The notes under the pieces: model-generated
Databases searched by the model: none
Told to the model about the DNA's origin: nothing
Seen by the model: only the letters and a program-made list of their open reading frames with translations
Translations under genes and position numbers: made by a program
Part shown: positions 57,001 through 64,000 of the stretch, piece by piece
How positions within the stretch are numbered: position 1 is the first letter of the stretch
Layout: the number at the start of each line of letters is the position of its first letter
Assembly (NCBI GenBank): GCA_036873755.1
Contig: JAVTVY010018931.1
Coordinates: 1 to 64,000, forward strand
DNA length: 64,000 nt
Source of the DNA: Hanleya hanleyi
Taxonomy: Eukaryota; Mollusca; Polyplacophora; Lepidopleurida; Hanleyidae
Direction of reading: 5' to 3'

Positions 57001-60000
57001 CATAAACCAACTAAATTCGTCCAGGCAATGAAGGCGCATTTCAAATGACCCTGTGTCGAAAACAAAGACAGCTGGAAGGACGGATATTTCACCGCAGAGC
57101 TGTTCAGGCTTAGGCCTAAGGAGTGTGCGGATATACAACGAAGTTACGCATGTGCATCGATAGCTCATGTCTACAGACACGTGGGTACCAATATACCGGA
57201 TAAATTTCACCACTTTCAGCTCTGCTTGTTCACTAGCTGAGACCGAAATTCATTCAAAACAGCTATCATGCAATGAATTAACTGGTAAATGACGCAAATC
57301 TAGTAATTGCTTGTTTATTGCGGATACTTCTCAGGATGGCGGTGGATTGATGAATTCATCATCGGAAGGTCACTCCTTTCTTCTACTGGAATGCTACCGT
57401 GAATTATGAAAATAAATCACCAATCATTCTAAATATGTCTTCAAACAGCTCAGATCACATCACAAATCTATCAGAAGATACAGCCATGGTACTAAATGGT
57501 TGTTTGGTGCTAATATTTTTCAGGATGGCATTGGATTGTTAAATTCGTCATCGGATATCTTCTGCTTCAGTTATCTGAAATTTCCCATTTGAAATGCCCG
57601 TATGTCTGTCACAGCTGAAATGTGCATATGTTTGTGTGTCACAGTTTACATGGCGGTGGAAAGAGAGAACCAGCGAGGGCGAGAGACATGGCGGTTTCAC
57701 CAAACGAGATCCCTTGGGTCAGGCTTTCGCCCTAGAGTAGAACCTGCCGACTGCGCGTGCGCGCAGAGTAGTATTTAAAGGCCACCTTGGGTCGTACGTG
57801 TGTGGCGCGGAATAGGGAGAACTATTGGGATTAGAAGCAGGGCGGTTTCACCAAAGGAGATCCCGTGGACCAGGCATTCATCGCATAGTAGTACGCATCG
57901 ACTGCGCATGCACGGATATGAGGCGCACGTTAGATCTAAACGTATGGAGACGGATACGGAGAACCAGTGAAATGAGAAATTTTATCATATACATTCAATT
58001 AGGCCAACACAAGATCTGTGATAACTGTGATCTGAGAGACGCAGTTTGCCATTTTGATCCGCAAGAAAATGACGCTGATAGCTCGAGCCTCCGAAGTTTG
58101 CTTCCTGTGACGTCCGCGCGATTCAGTTACTGGGATCATCTGTTAATAACTGATAGCTCAATAGGCCGGAAAAGCCTTGAAAAGCTTTCGCTCGAACTGG
58201 TGAGCGAATTAATAACCATTCCAAATTTTAAGAGGAAAAAAATCTGGGCCAGTTTGATTGGCTGCCCCCCCAATCCATTGCGGAGGTGTCCGGGGACAGG
58301 CCATCTTTTCTGTACGCTCTGGTTCGCGATTATCGTGGGAAAGGTATGCTGATTTTTGCCGATCTCTCAGCAGGATTATCTCCCTTGATGCCTTTGTCGA
58401 TAAATCTCTGCTCGTTGCTGATCAATATTCATATATTCATGCAATCTCGAATCCATGCACCCGGCCCTGTTCTCTCTACAGGCTGATGCCGGACAAACGC
58501 ATAGAATATGGAACACAACGTGGACGTTTCCGTGGAGATTATGCATTATGAGCCGACGTCACACAGATCTTTCGAACGCGTTTGAGACGCGACGTTGTCT
58601 GTGTGTATTGTTGCTAATAATTTTCTATTATGACATGTAAGAATAGTCCTGCGCGCCATCTATTGCCGAACGTCATATGGTAGGTCATTCATGGCGGCAA
58701 ATATCAAGGAGTATCGTTTTCGCAACATGTGCGCAAACAATTTACTACATAATAAGTGAGGTCGTTATTTAGTGGTTTGTCACCTATAGTTGTTCCTGAC
58801 GAAGTCAGGCCTAGGCTCGTACCTATCTGTCAGGTCTCCGAGGACAAGCGTGAGCCATCTTTCTTGTCCGGCATATCACAATTAAATATCGGTGATATTT
58901 AAAATGTAATCAATCCTCTTCAAACTTAGGGCTGTTCCATTTAAAAAGGTATGGGAGGGGCGGAAGGCAGCTTTGAATTATACCCCACCACCCATGGAAA
59001 TTTTATTGGCCTTCGCAATGTTGTAACATGGATTGAAGGGAATTTCCTCCTATGACCCATAGAATAATATATTGAGTGCCTTCCTCCCCTCCCATACCTT
59101 TTTAAATGGAACAGCCCTTAAGCAGATATCTTGATACGAGAGCCCTTGAACCGGGCATTTGTCCTAGAGTATAATGTGTCGACTGCGCATGTGTGGAGGA
59201 GAGAGTGCATGCGCACCAGATGTAGAGCGTGATAGTTAGAACCCATGGGAGAGACGTTATGTCCCATGCTAACCTGGCCCCCGGTAGCTACTGCTCTGCA
59301 GTTCCAATATTATATTTGTTTCTATTCAATGAATCAAACCTCCCAAATCGCCCAGTTCAGTTATGTGACCTCTGGTTAAACAGCCTCAAATTAAAGTCCT
59401 GACACCATATCATACTGATCAAGCTGTGTTATTGGAGACCAAGCAGAACTACAAGAATACTGCACCTGTTCTGAGGGCATCTTAGCCCCAGTCAATATGG
59501 TCATGACCCAGCTATGAACACCTGTGAACAGGTGACTACTGTTCCATGACATCCAACTGGTCAGTCCATCATAGTTCAGGCTGTCATGGATACCAAACTG
59601 AAATAGATAATAAGACGAAGAAAAATATAAGTACAACAAAAATATAAGTACAACATATCAGAAAACAGACTTGTATCGCTCTCATACTGAAAAGATTTCA
59701 AATGATGCTTCAGCTACCATAATCAATCAAAGACTGAATGTACCTGAACGCCAGCTGGATCAATCAATCAGAGGATGTTATACTGGTGGTTGAAAGTTAA
59801 AATTAGCGATGCACCGAGAATGCATTATCTTGTACATCACAGCATCAGATAACGATTTCTTTCTTTTCAAGGTTCAACACACTTGTAGTGACTAGATCTA
59901 GACTATGGACAAGCCAGTCTTGAATATTTTGGACAGATATACACATACCATACTGTTGACCATTGCTTCAAAGACCACATCCTGATCTGTCCTCGTGTAT

Positions 60001-62830
60001 GGAATCTTACAAGCTGACAATGTGAGAGTGTAACATAGCTCTATCATCTGTAATGCATCTGTCAAACAAAATCCGAAAATACAAATATGAAAGGCATACA
60101 GAAATGAGCGATGAAGATGTAGATTATAACAGTTCAATGACAAAATAGATTGCACATGAGAACTGAGTATAGATGAAATTGATATGATTAAATAAGTTTT
60201 ACTTTATAAAGGTAAAAATATATTGTCAGTTAATCTGCCCAATGGTTATAAAACCTGATGTCAAGCTGAATTCTGCTCATTGACTAGTATCAGATATATC
60301 AACAAGAGCCCAAGGGGCTTCAATATACGCCCGTATATCTGGAATTACATTGGTCCAAATTTCAAGGTTGTTTAATAGCTTTGATTCCAATTGGTAGCTA
60401 GCAATCCAGAGAAAGGTCTACAATTTTGTGCTTCCGAGAATGTAACATATATCACATCTTAGACTGAATGATAAACTAAAATGAGCTTAACTCTTGGTAA
60501 CAAGTTGACCTTGAATCAAGAATCAAGAGCTCACATATCCAATACTGAAATCGACAATAGTCAAACACAAGAAAATAGTAGTTTTCCTGCAAATGGACTC
60601 CTTTCAGGTGAGAGAATTTTTCATGAAGAAAGTGATGAAGTAAACATTTGTTCTTGAGTTAATAAACAGGTATGAAGTTCATAAAGGACTCCTCTCCCCA
60701 TTAAATTAGTAAATGTATGGTTTTAATTTCACAACAGTTTAACTAAATGTAGCTTTTCAAACATGGGAGACAACTCCACAGGACAAATGCCATATACATG
60801 CACATGTATGGGAGAGAACTCTGAATATTCCAACCTACATGTAACACATAGAGTCAGCTAAACTTGATTCAGTTTTGGGGGACTATGACCTTGACCTTTG
60901 ACAAATTGATCTCAAAATGTATGGCTCCTCTTTGCCATGCGAGTAAAGTATACTCAAAGTTTGGTACCAATCCATACCTTGAAACTAGAGATATCGCATG
61001 GACAACAAATGTTAATGGATGAATGGACAGAACGCAACATCGCATTACACGACTTCGTCTTCGACAGGCATATGAAAATGTGAATTTTAATGATTTCTTG
61101 ATTTTGGGGTGACCTTGACCTTTGACTCTCATTTTGGTATGAAATGCATCATGTCCCTTTAATGTATCTACTTGCAGAAATAAGTTATTTTTAATAATTT
61201 CTTGATTTTTGGGTCACAGTGACCTTTGACCTTGACCTAATTTTTGGTATGCAGCACTTCATTTCTCCCTATTGAATCCACTCACAAACAATTAGTAATT
61301 TTTAATGATTTCCTGATGTTTAGGTCACTCTGACCTTTGACCTTGATTCTGGGGTCACGGTGACCTTTGTCTATTGACCTGGACCTAAATTTTGGTACAT
61401 GACAAAACGGCTCCCTGTAATTTCTCAATGGACTCAAAAAATTATGATTTTTAACAATTTCATGATTTTGGGGTCACAGTGACCTTGACCTTTGACCGTG
61501 ACCTACATTTTGGTAGGTGACATCGTGTCCCACTAATGTATCTACTGACATAAAAAAAATGTTATTTTTAATAATTTCCTGATTTCGGGGTCACAGTGAC
61601 CTTTGACCTTGACCTATTTTTCTGTATGCGGCACTTCATTTCCCCTTATTGAATCCACTCACAAAAAAATTAGAATTTTTTATTTTTTCCTGATTTTTCG
61701 GTCACACTGACCTTTGACCTCGACCTACATTTGGTATGCAACACATTGTTCCCCCTAGGGCATCCACTCACCAAACACTAGAACTGTAGATAGAAAACTG
61801 TCAATGATCAATGATTTCCTGATTTTAGGCAACAGTGACCTATGACCTCTGACCTCGACCTCAATTTTGGTATGCGACACATCGTCTCCACCTAGTGTAT
61901 CCGCTCACAAAAAAATTCAACTGTGGATAGAAAACGTTCACAGATATAGACCGGACACGAACACTTCATTGATTTCCTGTTTTTTAGGCCAGTGACCTTT
62001 GACCTCTGACTTCGACCTTGATTTTGGTACGCGACACATCGTCTCCCCGTAGGGTATCCACTCACCAAAAATTAGAACTGTAGATAGAAAACTGTCCCAG
62101 ATATAGACCGGACACGAGGGACGGGCAGACGGACACACGGACGGAAACCGCCATCACATAATACGTCCGCCTTTTGGCGGTCGTATAAAAAAGGATATTT
62201 TGAAAAGATCTCTGAACTAATTTGTCAATGAAAATAATTTTTTTTAGAAAAATGCTACAATTTGCCATATAATTCTTTTACATTTTATGGATCCTGTGTT
62301 TATAAGTACATGTACCTTGTTTTGTGAGATGGTCTTTACTGAAAGCAAACAGTCCAAAGTAATATTTGTTCACTTGTGTGTCATCATGAAGCCTTATAAT
62401 TTCTTTGCCTGACTTCACAAAATTGTGTTGACTGAGTTGATCCTTCTCGCTGTGTCCATGGACCATTTGTAAGAACATCAGCTTGCCAAACTGTTGTAAA
62501 GGGCCTTGAAAAGCATTCTGAAATGTCAATAATGAACTGAGAAACAGAGGGAAGAAAAAAACACAGTTAAAAGTTATTGCAACAAGAAGTTGATGGAATA
62601 GTACATAAAAATGTGTGTTCAGAAAACTATATAATTTGTCAATGTCTTTGAAAATGAAATGTCTATTCCAAGAGTGTGGATTATGATATTCAATTATCTA
62701 TTCCTCTTGAATTTAAACTATGATCAAACTAAATATGTAGGTTAATCATAGAAATGATACATACCTCAAACGTGATCCGTGATAAATGACTTTTATGGCT
62801 CGCAACTTCATCTCCTGAAGATTCCAATTT
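45068..62830 (-). CDS. TLDc-domain protein, 3' eight exons (MEAK7/TLDC1-like), 5' end beyond window
   Basis: Minus-strand exons with GT/AG borders: 62765-62830, 62316-62517, 59949-60058, 59466-59597, 52550-52729, 49689-49787, 49225-49298, 46708-46862 and 45154 to the stop TAG at 45068-45070 (the last is the terminal exon). All phases agree except 52550 to 49787, where phase 0 meets phase 2, implying one unseen short exon. The last four encode a TLDc domain: GPSISLVAFEGRNIYCVALD, EWREG, KFGGEDCQLIQLSPVYRVIQ, RDRPRGIQIGRDGKTVALFI and HYGVDCRLQCIE, ending NPDKQLLEWGGIRTSHSER. Upstream exons (QQFGKLMFLQMV, LHDDTQVNKYYFGLFAFSKD, FGIHDSLNYDGLTSWMSWNS) are helical and resemble the EF-hand-like part preceding TLDc in MEAK7. 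TLDc proteins bind V-ATPase; MEAK7 acts in lysosomal mTOR signalling. That role is inferred. Confidence 0.8.
45737..45877. mobile_element. 141-bp MITE with TACTTCATGTAGGA terminal repeats
   Basis: Left TACTTCATGTAGGA is inverted at the right as TCCTTACATGAAGTA. GGGCTATTGTATTCCCAGAC and GGCTATTGTATGC are repeated inside. A truncated copy lies at 27657-27755. Confidence 0.7.
46430..46505. repeat. dispersed GGTTCCC/CCTATTCC repeat, copy 3 (inverted)
   Basis: TATTCCTTTTCACACGGGAA and a second unit ATTCCTTTTTACACCCGG match the units at 9400 and 13640 in reverse orientation. Confidence 0.65.
47160..47886 (-). repeat. hairpin-capped tandem array D, period 158 bp
   Basis: Four units begin CTCCTGAAAAACACATCC at 47201, 47359, 47517 and 47675, exactly 158 bp apart. 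The right end is GACGGACGGACAGACGGACG, then a CTCGGGCAGA/TCTGCCCGAG hairpin at 47860-47880. Read on the minus strand the order is hairpin, CGTCCGTC tract, array, with ATGAAACTTCATACAG in each unit. Confidence 0.9.
48450..49140 (-). repeat. hairpin-capped tandem array E, period about 160 bp
   Basis: Four units contain GGCCATAACTCTTGAAAAT at about 48467, 48627, 48788 and 48946. The right end is GACGGACGGAC followed by the hairpin TATGCCCCCCCTCTA/TAGAGGGGGGGCATA (49108-49140). On the minus strand units contain GAAATTTGCATGACATG preceded by ATCTCGGTTAATATTGTATG. Confidence 0.9.
51100..51475. repeat. dispersed CCTATTCC repeat with expanded internal units, copy 4 (inverted)
   Basis: About seven units of about 35 bp, GGTAGGGTCCTATTCCTTTC plus TACAACTGGGAACC, are followed by CGACAAATTGGCTGAGGCC and CCTGACCTGGGGTGTGCACA. 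This is the reverse order of copies 1 and 2. The internal unit number varies between copies (2, 3, 2 and 7). Confidence 0.8.
51480..52440. repeat. 36-bp minisatellite with higher-order repeats
   Basis: About 25 units of TTCAGGTAGGGCACTATTAT plus GAATGTACCTATAGAG. A block of several variant units, marked by ATGATCGATGTACC and TGAATGTTTCAGG, is itself duplicated (about 51880-52140 and 52150-52370). Because 36 is divisible by three, all frames stay open; these are not genes. Confidence 0.92.
52909..53088 (+). mobile_element. C-terminal end of a LINE reverse-transcriptase ORF
   Basis: An open stretch to TAA 53086-53088 encodes TNNHMALRSDTSKLEIPFPH, TEIFKKSSYSGPDLWNSL and SLVQIFKTSFFKNI. The pattern of a basic/polar start, FKKS.SYSGP.LWNSLP and S...FK..K closes the ORF2 of CR1/L2-type LINEs. 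It is a typical 5'-truncated copy, with its 3' tail to about 53150. Confidence 0.75.
53160..54640. other. intron sequence, no recognised gene
   Basis: A run of nine to ten C lies near 53411. A 101-codon frame at 54098-54403 (+) starts with ATG in a GC-richer patch containing ACATGGCGG but has no domain I recognise and no splice context; I leave it unassigned. Confidence 0.45.
54643..54670. repeat. (GACT)n microsatellite
   Basis: Seven uninterrupted GACT units. It follows GTTCTAATGTCAACGGTTCT and may belong to a hairpin-type repeat, which I cannot confirm. Confidence 0.85.
55010..55560. repeat. tandem repeat of about 130 bp
   Basis: Four to five units marked by GGTAGTGGATGGGTTGAATA at about 55086, 55216, 55349 and 55483. 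Each also has GGTTGGGCGAGG and GGGGCTTGGTGCTC. Confidence 0.85.
56201..56700 (+). repeat. hairpin-headed element related to the array superfamily, about two cores
   Basis: Starts with the hairpin GGGGACCAGG..CGAGGTCCCC (56201-56230). Two related segments have CCAGCCACATCTCCAGAACG, GCTTGGTCCACAAGCTTGAA and GTTGATAGTAG. Between them is CTCTCGAACCACTGAACCGA with TGAAACCTGGCATGCAC, the same core as in arrays A to F. Confidence 0.65.
57700..57910. repeat. direct repeat with CG-rich GCGCATGCGC-like sites
   Basis: A block with CACCAAACGAGATCCCTTGG, GGCTTTCGCCC and CGACTGCGCGTGCGC is repeated at 57845-57910, with a third diverged copy at 59140-59200 (CGGGCATTTGTCCTAGAGTA, CGACTGCGCATGTG). A frame at 57825-58352 (+) is open for 175 codons but begins at TTG and shows no recognisable domain, so I do not call it a gene. 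Confidence 0.6.
58929..59117. mobile_element. 189-bp MITE with TTA target duplication (PIF/Harbinger type)
   Basis: GGGCTGTTCCATTTAAAAAG then GTATGGGAGGGG at the left is inverted at the right, ending TTTAAATGGAACAGCCC. TTA flanks it at 58926-58928 and 59118-59120. Terminal repeats exceed 30 bp. Confidence 0.85.
60870..62190 (-). repeat. hairpin-capped tandem array F, rich in TGACCTTTGACC motifs
   Basis: Eight or more diverged units of about 110-160 bp carry GGGTCACAGTGACCTTTGAC, TTTTGGTATGCGACAC and ATTTTTAATGATTTCCTGAT. At the right, GGCAGACGGACACACGGACG precedes a hairpin ATACGTCCGCC-TTTT-GGCGGTCGTAT (62161-62186). On the minus strand the first unit has ATATCTCTAGTTTCAAGG and CCAAACTTTGAGTATAC. 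TGACCTTTGACC, a DR1-type site, is exact at 61220, 61331, 61597, 61708 and 61993. Confidence 0.85.
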
Positions 62831-62839
62831 CTACCAAAA

Positions 62840-64000
62840 TATAAACAACATAGCTACATTGAAATGTGTTCCATAATATATTCAAGTGAAGAGATTACAT
62901 TTGTCATACAAGAAGCTGCAATTTTTCAGACCTATTACATGTATTCTTAAGTTACTCTCTGTTGGTGAACAGCAACAGTAAACAGGTTTACTTTTTCAGC
63001 TTAATAACAAGTTCATTTTGCTACATGAGAATGAGGTAGTCTCCCCTGATGTGAGCCAAACCAGACAGTTGTGTCCCCTGTTGAGATATATAGCACACTT
63101 ACAAGAGTTGTCTACCTTGATGTGATGAACTCAAAGAAAGCAGGTTAATGTGTCTTGTCTGTACAGATAGATGAAATACTTATTTCTCCGGGCAATGACT
63201 GGTATATAATAACATGACCTATTTGAAATACATACATGCACACAAGTGTAGTGTAGAATTCTAGAATTATTTTATGAGAACGAGAACTTAATAAAGGATT
63301 TCAAATAATCAACTTCAAAATCATTTAAAATCTCCATACTCCAAGCCAGAGTATTAGACATGTTGGAGGAATTGCAACTAGAAATGCTTTCTACTGAATA
63401 CATACCAAATATATTTTTTATGAACTCAAAATTTGTGTAGAGAATATTTATTTTGTGTACGTTAGTTGCTAATGATGAGATTTGACACAATCACTCTAAA
63501 TCAATCTCAGGTATACACACACTGATTTCATTTTTTTTTCTTCATTTCAATTGATACCCGATTTTGAGGTTGGTCAAAAATAAAATATACAGATTATTTG
63601 CATGCATGGTTATGGTTGAATATCACAAATATTTTTTTAGTGTAAGACAGATTGGGATAACTGAAGAGACTTTAAACCTCGTCCACACAAATGTTGTGAA
63701 ATTCAAGCATTATTTTATTTTGATAATGTAATTCCTTTTTTCTATTCCCCAATGTACTGTTTATTTTTCCTGGGAAAATAGATTAATATTTCAGTGTCAA
63801 TGTAACAGCTAATCAGGCAAATTCTCTAAGACCTGAATATATATCCCATGAAGTGCACGAAGCCAGTCACTGCATTGTATCAAACATCTACTGACCAGTG
63901 ACGAGAGCTTTTGTCACCGAGTTTGCAGAAAAAAACCTGTAAATAAGTTCAATTTTTTCCTTCTCTAATTATTTTAAATGTAATTTTGTACAGTCATGCA
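62840..64000. other. upstream intron of the TLDc gene, no recognised exon
   Basis: The exon at 62765-62830 begins in phase 0 after TTTTGGTAG, so at least one more exon must lie upstream. I found no convincing one before the window ends. Confidence 0.5.

Noticed and set aside
57825..58352. 175-aa gene
   Set aside because: Starts at TTG, overlaps direct repeats and shows no domain; left as an unassigned open frame.

Overview
This is eukaryotic, intron-rich, AT-rich nuclear DNA from an animal. I infer a marine lophotrochozoan, most likely a bivalve mollusc. The grounds are the abundance of ACATGTACATGT-type stretches, hairpin-capped tandem repeats and SINE-like sequences of the kind I associate with bivalves, and an adenovirus-like Maverick/Polinton element of invertebrate type. 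There are no operons, CRISPR arrays or bacterial genes.

Layout. (1) 1-4440, + strand: the virion-gene end of a Maverick/Polinton (adintovirus-like) element. It is more GC-rich than its surroundings and carries, in order, a small basic/hydrophobic virion protein, a conserved unnamed protein, a penton-like minor capsid protein, a pVI/pX-like core peptide, a double-jelly-roll major capsid protein and an adenain-type cysteine protease. Only the penton-like gene is intact; the others carry one or two small frameshifts. (2) 4441-7860: spacer with tandem repeats, YY1-like sites and two tRNA-like pseudogenes. (3) 8158-32201, + strand: a complete seven-exon gene for the mitochondrial citrate carrier SLC25A1. 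All splice sites are GT/AG and the phases agree (984 nt, 327 aa). Intron 1 is about 19 kb and full of tandem arrays. (4) 32.2-35.7 kb: 3' UTR and small MITEs. (5) 35.8-42.5 kb, - strand: a DIRS-type tyrosine-recombinase retrotransposon bounded by inverted terminal repeats. Its RT has an internal deletion, and a 992-bp TA-flanked DNA transposon interrupts its recombinase. (6) 45068-62830, - strand: the 3' part of a gene for a TLDc-domain protein, probably related to MEAK7/TLDC1. Eight exons were found and one short exon is inferred to be missing; the 5' end lies beyond the window. Its introns hold more arrays, a LINE fragment and MITEs.

The most interesting pattern is not a gene. At least six tandem arrays (10.4, 16.2, 18.9, 47.2, 48.5 and 60.9 kb) and two shorter relatives (21.3 and 56.2 kb) look unrelated at first sight but share one plan. 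A terminal hairpin is followed by a CGTCCGTC-type tract and then by tandem units, about 150-166 bp long in five of the six. Each unit contains a similar block of roughly 45 bp (ATCTC..GAA...., then ACCGAT-like, then GAAACTTGGYATGC-like). The first three are in + orientation and the last three in - orientation. This suggests one superfamily of hairpin-capped array elements. One array additionally carries many TGACCTTTGACC motifs, which match the DR1 nuclear-receptor element.
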